Shown one piece after another: positions 43,625 to 64,000 of a DNA stretch of 64,000 nucleotides. Position 1 is the stretch's first letter. Each line of letters begins with the position of its first letter. Made by a program: the position numbers and the translations under genes. The notes below the pieces were generated by a model that saw only the letters and a program-made list of their open reading frames with translations, was not told the DNA's origin and did not search any database. The stretch comes from Leuctra nigra. Taxonomy: Eukaryota; Arthropoda; Insecta; Plecoptera; Leuctridae. The stretch spans positions 9,880,647 to 9,944,646 of the forward strand of contig OW203762.1 of NCBI GenBank assembly GCA_934045905.1. The letters are read 5' to 3'.

Positions 43625-43956
43625 CGTTCTTAACTGATTGGGATGAAAATTTGTAAAATAAGAGACAATGTTGGTCTCAATGACCATGCAAAATGAGTTT
43701 GATCAGATTTATCGAAGACAATTTTCATTTTTCAGTCTATCAGGAGATATTTTTGTTTTACCAATGAACCATTGAATGGATTTCAAAATAATTAGGGTCT
43801 GCAAACAGAAAAGGTTGTCTTTACCATGTGCGCAAAATTTCAGATCGATCGGTGAAACGGTGTGACCTGTGTATCGGTTAGTAACAGAAAAAGAAACAAA
43901 AAAACAGAAGTCCGTGCCAAAAGAAGCCAAAAGGAGTCGCTCGCTTAGCTCGCTCA
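43625..43956 (+). repeat. CTAG-end dispersed repeat, partial copy
   Basis: Contains TTCTTAACTGATTGGG, ACCATGCAAAATGAG and the terminus CGCTCGCTTAGCTCGCTCAA. It matches the inner part and GAGCGAGCG end of the family; the CTAG end is missing. Confidence 0.8.
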
Positions 43957-45064
43957 ATAATCTAAATCTCCATCTGTAAAAAATAAAAGGGGGAAACAAA
44001 ATACCCAACACTGTAAAGAAGTTATATCAAAAAAGGAGCCCAAGTCAATGTTATCCCCTTTTATTTCATCGTAACAAAATATCAAATTATGTTAATTATT
44101 CAACATTTTTTTCAGAACTTGAGTGGTTTGAAAGTTAAGACGATAAAACTAATTAGGACACTACAAGGAGATATTATTATCTTTCGTTTCTCTTCGAGTT
44201 AAGGCGAATATTATCATTATGCGTATTTATTTGCTTTGCGGCTGAACTGAGCGCGAAGTCGAGCTCCTAAGCTGGCAGTGTTAGCTGAGTTTGCTTAGCA
44301 GAGTATTCGAAGTTTGAATTTTAAAGTTTGAAGTGTGCTCAAATGTCTGTAACTTTTTGTTCACTAATGAGCTGAAGTGGATCACTTACCAGGTTCTAAC
44401 AATTTGGTAAATCGGCGACTGTGCAGCTTGGCGGTAAGAGATTCCAGGTTTGCAGTGACGTTTTAGGACATAATCCAAGAGGGTAAAATCCTGAACCATT
44501 GGAAGGAATTAAAAAGTGAGGTTATAGATAGATTACTGTGTAAAAATTTCAATTTACTATACATATTACAACGAACGTTCAAGATTTTATATATCTACAC
44601 AATTGTTCGAAACTTGAAACTTTGAAAAATGACACCCAAGCGTTGTTTTGACGCGAGGTCTTATAGACTTACTTCTATGATTTCATTATATATGGGGCAG
44701 GTTTTAAGGCAACGCAACGCAACGCAACTCAACGCAACGGAAGTGACGCTGACAGTGACATCCAGACAGTTGGCGCGCCCGCTCGCCGGGACGGCTGATG
44801 ACTCAGCTATATAGCTGCGAGGCATTTAGTTGCGAGTATTTAGTAGCTGACTCAACTTTCCGCGAAACTCAGCCAGCTTCACATATGTGTTGTTTTGGAA
44901 TATTCTAGATACTTACGTATGTAGTACTACATTCAATTGTGTATTGTTACGGTATAAGGTAGTGTGTTGTGTAGGTTATAGTAGTGTATTGTAGGGTCTT
45001 GTATTGCGTGCGGTGACTGACTGGGATATTGCAATTCATTCCTACACCCTTGGACCGTCTCACA
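43957..45064. other. Intergenic, short CAACG repeats
   Basis: No gene recognised. A short run of CAACG pentamers lies at about 44707-44741. Confidence 0.4.
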
Positions 45065-45425
45065 TAGGTGCAATGTGGGTTGCCTACACATGGGCTGGTT
45101 GCTAGGAGATAGGCAACCCGCATAACATAGGTGTAATGTGGGTTGCCTACACATGGGCTGGTTCCTAGGAGATAGGCAACCCGCATAACATAGGTGTAAT
45201 GTGGGTTGCATTCACCAAAGGGGCTGGTTCCTAGGAGATTGGCAACCCGCATAACATAGGTGTAATGTGGGTTGCCTGCACATGGGCTGGTTCCTAGGAG
45301 ATAGGCAACCCGCATAACATAGGTGTAATGTGGGTTGCCTGCACATGGGCTGGTTCCTAGGAGATAGGCAACCCGCATAACATAGGTGTAATGTGGGTTG
45401 CCTTCACCAAAGGGCTGGTTCCTGG
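45065..45425. repeat. 63-bp minisatellite, about six copies
   Basis: Each unit contains GGGTTGCCT and, 30 bp later, its complement AGGCAACCC, so every unit can fold into a 9-bp hairpin. The period is a multiple of three and the minus strand stays open across the array (a 21-residue unit around NPHYTYVMRVAYLLGTSP). I cannot tell whether this is translated. Confidence 0.92.
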
Positions 45426-46503
45426 GAGCGTATTTCCGTATTCCACCCGATTTCAGCACCGATGCCATATATGTCTATTAAGCCACTCCCCCAAGAGGCG
45501 TGCGCAGTACGGCCAAGCGAGCGAGAATGCAGATATGCGGATATGGATGCAGTTTTTTCAGTTTTGTTTGATCAACATGCATTAATTGTAAATTGTAAAT
45601 ATATCAGAAAATAAATGGAAAAATGTTGTTAGAACATTTACCAACGCATGTCATACTGATGCGCTTTGGTCATGTTTTACATGAGTATTGATAGTATTAA
45701 TACTCGAATGTATATTATTAATCTATAATGTTAAAACATTAATATTGTTTAAACAGTGGCAAAATAAAGATTTCCTTGTTTGAGAGCTCACTATATCGAA
45801 ACTATTAAAAATTTGGTTCTAAAATTTAAAAACAAACCAAAATTTAATATATGCTAGTTTCAAACATTATGTAAGAGAAAAAAGTTAAAAATTATTCACG
45901 TTACAGTTGATAAAACAGAATACCTTAACCTGTGGAACTGAAGATCTGAAATATCACTAATTTTTCAGATACGCTAATTATTTTTCATTTATTTCATAAT
46001 TTGAATGGTTCAAAAGTTATTATAATATTTAGAACTTATTTTCTCCTATGCTTACATTTTAGAACAGCAGTCTTTAATAGCTATTTGTCATAATCTCTCT
46101 CTTGATAGCTGCTTATACAAGAGAAGATTATTTAGAAAGCCTGTATGTTTGTAACGATTATTTTACTTTCTCTATTTTCTCCTTCCTTTCTGTTGATAAA
46201 ATGTATAAAGTACCTGATGGGAATATAAGGCCACTGCAGGTAATAAGGCCGGCCAGCTGTTATTTCTGAAAGATATGAAGATATCCAAAAGATATCACTC
46301 CCTATACTTGAACACTACAATGAAGTAAATTTGAATATTTCCAAGAGCTAAATGTACAATTGTCGGAATAGTGAACTAAAATGTATGCAAATTGCAAGTG
46401 TCGCTGAATCATTAATGTAAAAAGCTGCAAGAACAAAATTTTATTCCTTTTTTCACAAGTTTCAACAAGTAAAGCAAACTTTTCTGTCATGATTATGAAT
46501 AAA
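45426..46503. other. Intergenic, no gene recognised
   Basis: AT-rich with no domains or repeats identified. Confidence 0.4.
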
Positions 46504-47386
46504 CTAGGAAAACGCTCTGAGTAGTACGCGTTGATGAGCGAGCACGGATACGTGCAACATCTCGAACCGGTCTATCAAAAATGTCATTAAAAGGAAATAA
46601 TTCTAAAATTTCGCCACAGATTGGTATAAAAATCTCAAAAAATTCCTAAAATATTGGTCCAAATAACCATGCAAAGCTTTAAGTTGATCGATTGAACCTT
46701 TATGATTGAACGGTTCCGTGTTAATTTTCAAAAATCACAGGATCTCCTTCAAAAAATATACCTGAGACCACTCATGATATAAGTGTATCTACACAATATC
46801 AGATCGACTGTTGAATGGTCATTATCAGTTTCATATGCGTTTGAAAGTTTCTGCTCTAACTACCTTGCCTTGAACTGAAGAGTCGAAGTCGCCGTGAATT
46901 TGACAGCCAACACGCAAAAAGTCCGTAAAATGTCAATAACTTTCGGATTTAAACACAGATTAGTATGAAAATTGTCAAAAATGCAGATAATGTTGGTCCC
47001 AACCATCATGCGAAGTTATAAGTTGATCGTTCAATCGGTTCTAGTTTAAATGTCTAAAAACACAGGAAAGATGGTTTTAAATTTTAACCAATGGGAGGAT
47101 TTGGCTGAAACTTTGTTTGATTGGGTACAATGTTGGGAGTAATGACTTGTCAAAATTTCAATATGATCGAAACAACCAGTCGAAAGTTATTTTTTTTTAA
47201 ATTTGAACCAATCAATGGATTTCAAAAAAATTAGGGTCTGCAACAATCAGAAATGTTACGTATATGTGTGCAAAATTTCAGCTCAATCGAAGAAAAATCG
47301 TCAGTAACAGAAAAAAAAAAAAAAAAAAAAAAAAACAGAGGTCCGTGCCAAAAGAGCCAAAAGGAGACGCTCGCTTCGCTCGCTCA
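46504..47386 (+). repeat. CTAG-end dispersed repeat, longest uninterrupted copy
   Basis: From CTAGGAAAACGCTC to CGCTCGCTTCGCTCGCTCAA, about 880 bp. It has no ORF and no terminal inverted repeats of note. An A-run of about 24 lies near 47311-47334. Confidence 0.85.
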
Positions 47387-47579
47387 ACAATAATAATATC
47401 ATCCTAGTGATGAAATAAAGCGTCTAAAAAGTAATTGGGGATAATCACAACTTTAATAGGAAACACCCATTAGAATTAAGGTCCCATGGGAATGGGGATT
47501 CCATGCTGAGCAACGGTGAAAGGGGGAATGAGCAATAAATGTTGTGAAATACTGCTGTAGGAAATATGCAAGTATAATA

Positions 47580-48140
47580 CTAGGAAAACGCTCAGTGTAA
47601 CGCGTTTATAAGCGAGCACAAATACCTACGTTCAACATCCCCAGCCAAATTACGATACATGATACCACACAATACGATTTTCCTTTTAATCAATCTCCAT
47701 ATAAATACTCTGGCTGAATAACAGATCCATTGGGTCGTGACTTACCTACATAATTTTTTCCAGAAATCTCTTTTGATAACCCATTTGAAACCCTCGGTCA
47801 AGTATTTATTGTCTCTTCATGACAATAAATACTTGACCGATTGTGTTGAAAATGTGTAAAATATCAGATAACGTTGGTCTTGATCACCATGCCAAATTGG
47901 AACTAAATCCAAGCATTTTGATTTTCGACCAATCGCAAGATTCATAAATCGGAAGTTTGTTTTAATTTGAACCAATCAACGTAAGGATCTGCAACGCCCA
48001 GAGATAGTCCGTTCAAGTGTGCAAAATTTCAGCTCGATCGAAGAAAGACCTGTATACCGTCAGTAACAGAAAGAAAGCTCACACAAAAAAACAGACGTCC
48101 GTGCCAAAAGACCCAAAAGGAGTCGCTCGCTTCGCTCTCT
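47580..48140 (+). repeat. CTAG-end dispersed repeat, shorter copy
   Basis: Starts CTAGGAAAACGCTCAG and ends CGCTCGCTTCGCTCT. A 20-bp-arm hairpin (CGGTCAAGTATTTATTGTC) is embedded at about 47795-47842. Confidence 0.8.
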
Positions 48141-48392
48141 AAAAAAAGGATTGAAAATTTAAATTATAAATTAAAATATTTTAAAAAAATCTGACGATTT
48201 GATGAAAACCCTGGACCCTTAACTAATATCGCCACCTTGAACTCGGCACCATCGTAGCACCAACGTTTGGCTGTTAGGTAAGGGTCCTGGTATCCAATTC
48301 ACCAGTCATTGGGATATTGCATGACGTTCCTCCAATGGAAAGAAGACGATCGTGTGGATTTAAAGATTAAATAACAGCGAATGATGTTTCAG

Positions 48393-49685
48393 GACGGTGA
48401 GAATGAAGGAAGTGAACATCAACTTTGGATTTGAAGAATTCGTAGGGCAATACGAAATAAAAAATAATGGAACCTATGAGCATTTAGAGAAGTGAGTGTA
48501 TCTTCATTCATTTTCAAAATATCAAGTTTTGCATTAAACATAATTGTTCTAATAGATTAGGCTAGTAACAAAATAATTAATAATTCCGAGCTCAATGATA
48601 TTGCTGCTGCTTGACCTTACAGTCCTTCTCGGCTGTCGGTGAGAAAGAAGAAGATAATGTCAAACGGATTCCATTGGGTATGAGATTTAATTTTAGAGCA
48701 AATAATGTTAGAAGATGTTAGATGAGACAGATATTTAGCGAAATCTACCCATTTTGGAAAGTCAAAAAATGTCCGAGTCAATCGAAGCTGGTAAAATACG
48801 ATTCTTAAGGCCGATGCACAATTGACTCAGACGAACGGCGGAGACGGATACGATGTTTAGGTATGACTTCGTTCTGCTGTTCACAATTCGGACGCGGACG
48901 GACGACGCAGACGTCATACTAAACATCGTATCCGTCTCGTCAGTCCGCGTCGTCCGTCTGCGTCAATTGTGCATCGGCCTTTACGGACAGCTCCAGCATA
49001 TTTAACCGTTCAACAGAAAGCTGAAACTTGGCATGATTCTTGCAATATTTAAAAAATAAAATCGGTATGTACCGGACTTTTTTTTTATCGAGAAAACCTC
49101 AATTTTGAAGTGCATGTGGACAGAGTAGAAATACTTAGTTATCGACAAAAGTCGTTTTCAATTCGTGTATTCATAACGAAGACAATGAGCCCACTTGCAA
49201 GACTCAAGTGATAATTGCGGTCGCTGGAGTATGTTACAATGCAACTACAGTATTTGGTCAAAAAATAATCATGACAGAAATATAAGAGCTGCAAAGGTCA
49301 AGTTTGTTGCAGAATCAGAATGAGGAAAATACATTTAACTCTTACGTGCAATAGTTTGGCCAATTTCGTGATGTATCACTGACAGAAATATAAGAGCTGC
49401 AAAGGTCAAGTTTGTTGCAGAATCAGAATGAGGAAAATACATTTAACTCTTACGTGCAATAGTTTGGCCAATTTCGTGATGTATTACTGGAATTGGTTGA
49501 CAACTTATTGTATTTGCTCCAGGAACTTTATCTCTGGCAAAGATGTGTCGGAAGAGAAGAAGATTGATCCAGTACTGCACGGAGCGGTGATGCCAGTTCC
49601 TTACTCCCAGCTGGTAACTAAACTAAATCATCTACCGCTTACAGAACTGACACATTCTTACTTGACTGATCAATTACATACTTAA
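48393..49685 (+). CDS. Small two-exon gene of unknown function
   Basis: Exons 48393-48491 and 49523-49685 join by GT-AG with AA+G completing a codon. From the ATG at 48403 they give 83 residues: MKEVNINFGFEEFVGQYEI at the N-terminus, QLVTKLNHLPLTELTHSY near the C-terminus. The FVGQYEI segment and an intron about 30 residues in recall the first exon of fatty-acid-binding proteins, but exon 2 does not resemble that family. An AATAAA lies 46 nt after the stop. No signal peptide or membrane segment. It may be the 3' part of a larger gene or a decayed copy. Confidence 0.4.
48807..48982. mobile_element. Fold-back MITE, PIF/Harbinger-like
   Basis: Inverted arms start AGGCCGATGCACAATTGAC, and GATACGATGTTTAG has its complement on the other side. 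TTA flanks both ends, matching the 3-bp TWA duplication of PIF/Harbinger. It lies in the intron of the small gene. Confidence 0.75.
49272..49487 (+). repeat. Tandem duplication, 2 x 108 bp
   Basis: Two almost identical copies of a 108-bp segment (TGACAGAAATATAAGAGCTG onward) just upstream of the acceptor of the small gene's last exon. The high identity implies recent origin or an assembly duplication. Confidence 0.92.
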
Positions 49686-49730
49686 TGTTTTGGAATGTGA
49701 AAGTGTACTTTTTGTTGTATTAAAAGAAAT

Positions 49731-49736
49731 AATAAA
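49731..49736 (+). terminator. Possible polyadenylation signal of the small gene
   Basis: AATAAA 46 nt downstream of the stop at 49685. Confidence 0.45.
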
Positions 49737-49740
49737 GGTT

Positions 49741-50353
49741 TCCTTAAGGGCGGTCATACATTATTTCCCGCCAACAGGCGGTTTAAAGAGGTTTTAGAGG
49801 TAAACCAATATAAATTGCCATATTTGGCAAACGGTTATATCGAAAAGAAAGAATTAGGTGACATGTATTGAACCTTTATCTACTTTTATACAACACAACA
49901 CTAACACTTATACACTTTTACAACACTTATACTGTCAAAACTTTGCTCCTACTGTGTGGTCAGCATTTGTCGGGCACGAAAACGCTTCATCGCTCGTCCG
50001 GCGCTCGTTCGTCGCTAGATTAAAATTTTAAATCATTGCGTCAACACTTTTGGTCTATAATCGTTTCCAAAAAAGTGCCTACAACATCAGCAAAATCGTT
50101 CGCGCTTGCACCACCATAAAAAGTCTAACTTACCTATTTAATGGTAGGTGCACTCTGAAAAAAAGGCTTAAATATTCGATTTGAACGTAGTTATGCGAAA
50201 AGGAACCAACCAACAAATTTAAAAAAAATAGATATGCCTTTTTTCTGATAGATTTGACCTAAACTTTAATTTTCAAAAGAGAACTAACCCACATTTGCTG
50301 TGTAGTGCATATTTATTGAGCTTTTTCAATATACCACACAAGCACTATATCGC
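49741..50353. other. Intergenic, no gene recognised
   Basis: AT-rich. A repeat-end-like segment GTCGGGCACGAAAACGCTTC lies at about 49967-49990 (inverse of 32160-32200). Confidence 0.4.
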
Positions 50354-50745
50354 TTAAGAGGGCTTGGTAGTGAGCGTGGCCTTGACGAGTTTTTTAATCG
50401 ATTTTTATCAATATCTTTTTCCAGTGTAATTGTTAACAAAATAGGGCTATGGACGTGAATTCAGAACAGTTCAATGAGAATAATTTCATAGTTTGGAATA
50501 AGCTATTAGCTTTATTGTGTCCAACAGGTGTTTAGAACCCGAAAATTACTAAATTTTCGGGTTCTAAACACCTGTAGGACAAAGTATATCTAATAAACAA
50601 TTACAAGCTATGAAATTATTTTCATTGAACTGTTTTGAATTCACGTCCATAGCCCTATTTTGTTAACAATTACACTGGAAAAAGATATTGATAAAAATCG
50701 ATTAAAAAACTCTTCAAGGTCAAACTCACTACCCAGCCGTCTTAA
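50354..50745. mobile_element. Fold-back MITE with TTAA flanks (piggyBac-like)
   Basis: TTAA at 50354-50357 and 50742-50745 bounds inverted arms of about 150 bp (GGTAGTGAGCGTGGCCTTGA; complement at the right end). TTAA is the target of piggyBac-type transposases. A related element is at 59166-59612. Confidence 0.8.
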
Positions 50746-51148
50746 CAATAAGCAAAACGGAATAAATCCACATATTTGTGAGTTGGTACCTTTTCACAAT
50801 TTAAATTTATACAGTAACAACAATAATTTCACATTAATCAAAAAGGAACCAAGCAACATTTCATAGTCCATAAATTTAAAAATCTATGATGTACAACGCG
50901 TTTTCCTCATCACCGTTCATGATACCATTGGGTTAATTCCTTTTTGCATAACTACGTCCATTTGACTGAAAAATACTAGTTCGTACCATTAGAAGTCGGT
51001 CTGTGCAATATAATTGTCTCACTCTTTACGTAGTAGGTGAGCTCATATTTAAATGAATATAATCATAGACATTGTATAAAGGCTATACAATGTCTATGAT
51101 ATAACAAACATGGATTATTTTACGGAAACTGGCGAGCAGTAAGTCAAA

Positions 51149-51550
51149 TCCCCATAAAAAACACTCCGTGTAAAAAAACAGCCAAGTCTCTTCAACTAAA
51201 AAAAAATTATGAAATCTAAAAATTCTGCACTGAAAAGTAGTGATATCAAAAAATGAGCCAAGTCAAAACTTTATATGAAAATCAAAAAATACTTGGCGCA
51301 TCGTGTATATAAATAGCTTAGAAGTATAGGCCAGATATAAAATATACGTCAAATATACATATATACATATAGTATACCTATAATGCCCTAAAAAACGATG
51401 CGCCAAGTATTTTTTAATTTTCAAATAAAGTTTTGACTTGGCTCATTTTTTGATATCACTACTTTTCTGTGCAGAATTTTTAGATTTCATAATTTTTTTT
51501 TAGTTGAAGAGACTTGGCTGTTTTTTTACACGGAGTGTTTTTTATGGGGA
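51149..51550. repeat. Long palindrome in the right 1.8-kb repeat
   Basis: Same fold-back as 35305-35687: arms with ATACTTGGCGCATCG and GTGATATCAAAAAATGAG, both ends CCCCATAAAAAACACTCCGT. Confidence 0.88.
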
Positions 51551-53024
51551 TATCACTCCTTTTTTTAGTTTATTCTTAGAACTTGTGACGTCATATCGAA
51601 TGAACAATTACTAAATCCTTTAAAAAAGTCGCCATTGACAATTTGGTTACTACTAATGAAAATCTGCGTATGGTACTATATATTTGCTTTAAATGATCTT
51701 TCATGAAGAAAAGCAAAGGTTTCATCCCAATCGGTAAACCCAGTTCCGAGATATGGCAACACTTCGGTTTTCAAAATGGCTGCTGAACTTACTGCACTGC
51801 CACATAGAATTTATATCTACAAATAATGTGCATCATTTTAAGCTGTCTGAATAAGTATTCATATTGTATATAATGGGGATGATAATAATTTTTAAATTTG
51901 AATGACATCATTTCCGGTCTCATAAATAGGAAAATTCTAGTGTGACTGTTCTTATTTCATAGAGATGGCCTTTCGAATCGTTTGGCTCTAGTTTCGTACC
52001 GATCAGTTTACCAGTTTTCGAGATATGACGTTACTTCCGGTTTCAAAATGGCGGCTGAAATCTCTGACCCATTAAAATTTAATTTAAACATGATTACATC
52101 TTATTATAAACTGTCTCAAATAGTATTTATTGTATCAAAATGTAAATTAGGTCGATTTTTTTAATGTGTGACGTTATTTCCGGTTTTGGTATGGGAAACT
52201 GTAAAACTTACTGATGATAATACATAAAGTAGACCGTAAAAATCGATTAGCGCTGGTTTCGTTCAAATCGGTTTAGCCGGTTTTGAGATATGATGTCACT
52301 TCCGGTTTCAAAATGGCAACTTCCGGTTGGTTTTATAACAAGTCACATGAGATGTCAAAAGTACACACTTTACATAAATATCAAAATAATCGGATCAAAC
52401 TTTGTCGCCGAAATGCCTATCGATGTATTTCAAATTTCATTACGTCATTTCCGGTTTCTTTAACATAATGTTTAGTCTTTTGCTACTGATAATGCATATA
52501 GATGACCGTCTGAATCATTTGGCGCAAATTTCGTTCCAATCGGTCTAACCGTTGACGAGATATGACATCACTTCCGGTTTCAAAATGGCGGCACAAAAAA
52601 AGTCATGGGCGCGAGGGCAAATCAGACGCCAAAAGTGCACACGTGGTAAAAATTTGGGATCATTTGGTTCAGCCGTTTAGGCTGTGGCCTGTTTACCGGA
52701 TTCTAGCTCCATCCTACTACTACTACTACTACTACTACTACTATGATTACTGATTATTTTGAAAACCGCCCTAAAACACGATTTTCACGGCCCTCTAGCT
52801 CGCAAAGGGCGTAACCTAGTGTTCCCAAATTTAGTATGTGTAGTGGGGTGGGCCATAGCTCGAAATTAAGATATTTCGCAACAATGTGAGATTTTCCAAT
52901 TTTATGATCCAGTAGGCCGAAAATGCCACTTTGATGCTTACAGTAAAAGTGGGTTTGCTCCAGCCTTTATATGAGAGTGTGAGCGCCGTACGACTTGGCT
53001 GGCGTGGAGCGACCGCTCCACTAG
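51149..53024. repeat. 1.8-kb complex repeat, right (inverted) copy
   Basis: Reverse complement of 33900-35687. The palindrome comes first (51149-51550), then four ATTTTGAAACCGG-type units in inverse orientation, then the CTAG terminus preceded by a GGAGCG-AC-CGCTCC hairpin. A TAC microsatellite lies at about 52715-52743. Confidence 0.88.
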
Positions 53025-53581
53025 ATTTGTTCATCAATGTTTTCATTTGTTAATTGTTCATGTTGTAACGTTATAGACTTAAAAGTCGACAGTACTCGCA
53101 GAAAAATTTCGATTCCGATGTAAAAAAAATCCTAGAAATGCATAAGGATGCATTAGCTCTGGGTTGTGCGTGACATTTGTGACATGTAATCGTGTGTTGT
53201 ATGTTGCATATACTTCTGTGAAGTAAGTTATTTTTATTCAAATATTGAAAACCACAAAAAAAACATAAAAAGGCGGCCCCTACTTTTTTCTTCATGGCTT
53301 GACCGAATGTCTCCAAATTTTTACAGCACAGAGATCAAGAGTAAATCTGTGTCTCTAGTGCTTCAAAAAAATAAAAATAAAATTTTACTCGTGTTGAAGA
53401 GGATGCCATGAGCAATATATGTGTCCTTTTGGCACCTCTACCCTGAAAATACTAAACAAACAATAACACTTTTGGCGCACTAGAGGCACAGATTTATTAT
53501 TTATCTATAATCTGTGAAATTTTGAAGACAATCGGTAAAGCTGTTTAGAAATAAGTAGGGCCATTTTGTGCTTCATAAAAC
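53025..53581. other. Region upstream of the ABCB gene
   Basis: AT-rich with no clear promoter motif. Any regulatory sequence or 5' exon of the transporter may lie here, but none is identifiable. Confidence 0.35.
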
Positions 53582-53708
53582 ATGGATTTCATCAAGTATC
53601 GTAGACTCTTCAACTGGCATATAAAAGGTGAGGGTAACCTTGAAACGTCTCAATATTATGATAACGAGCGAAAGAAATCTATAAAATTGTATCATTTTCG
53701 GAAGAGCG
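53582..53708 (+). CDS. Candidate N-terminal exon of the ABCB transporter, unresolved
   Basis: The frame begins MDFIKYRRLF and ends KKSIKLYHFRKS before GTGAGG. The cytoplasmic tail of ABCB proteins usually ends in a similar basic-aromatic stretch just before the first membrane helix. However, no GT donor in this frame leaves the phase needed by the acceptor at 53749, so I cannot join it. A small indel, an assembly error or a different first exon are possible. Confidence 0.35.
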
Positions 53709-53748
53709 GTGAGGGTACGTACTACTCAGTTCCCACTCATGCCCGTAG

Positions 53749-63814
<10,066 letters not shown>

Positions 63815-64000
63815 ATCCTGCATGTGGGGTTGTTGGCGCTCGGCGGACATTACTGTCAACTGCACCAGCAAGCTGGCGTCGCATAGATCTTGCGTGCGGA
63901 GTTGCTGGCGCTCGGCGGACATTACTGCTAACTGAACCAGCAAGCCGGCGTCGCTTAGATCCTGCACATGGGGTTGTTGGCGCTCGGCGGACATTACTGT

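Overview
This window is a piece of a eukaryotic nuclear genome, almost certainly from an insect. Genes are split by short GT-AG introns, intergenic DNA is AT-rich, and it is crowded with non-LTR retrotransposons, fold-back MITEs and minisatellites. The repeat style (many short elements ending in CTAG or in GAGCGAGCGAAGCGAGCG) makes me think of a planthopper such as Nilaparvata. That is an inference from memory and was not checked. There is one assembly gap (18801-19000).

Layout. 1-8.3 kb: a Jockey-like retrotransposon with both ORFs intact on the minus strand, then a short 3' stub of an RTE-like element. 8.36-14.32 kb (+): a host gene that I can join in frame through five exons. It encodes two ZZ zinc fingers, then a RING finger, a SIAH-type zinc finger and a SINA-type substrate-binding domain, so it is a putative E3 ubiquitin ligase. 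The end of its first ZZ exon, including the 5' splice site, has been amplified into about 52 tandem 42-bp copies. 15.7-18.8 kb: repeats, including a hAT-type element with a perfect 8-bp target duplication. 19.1-23.5 kb (+): RTE-like retrotransposon copy 1. 23.5-28.0 kb (-): a CR1/Jockey-group retrotransposon whose two ORFs are in one frame, separated by a single UGA in a CUAG context. 28.1-30.5 kb: THAP-finger and Gypsy-type remnants. 30.8-37 kb: CTAG-end repeats, a 1.8-kb repeat with an inverted partner at 51.1-53.0 kb, and a Penelope-like fragment carrying a roughly 157-unit GAA array. 37.2-43.0 kb: RTE-like copy 2, full length, nested in a CTAG-end repeat. 43-53 kb: MITEs, a 63-bp minisatellite and a small two-exon gene. 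53.7-63.8 kb (+): a 20-exon full ABC transporter of subfamily B (P-glycoprotein/MDR type), 1244 residues in my model, with its extreme N-terminus unresolved.

The two host genes with recognisable products are the ZZ-RING-SINA ligase and the ABCB transporter; nothing suggests they act together. A recurring theme is minisatellites sitting exactly on gene boundaries: the splice donor of the ZZ exon (about 52 copies), the splice donor of ABCB exon 3 (three copies), and the stop codon of the last ABCB exon (at least three copies). The retrotransposons show two possible recoding devices, UGA readthrough and a -1 overlap without an ATG, and an ORF1 domain that looks like a catalytically dead SGNH hydrolase.
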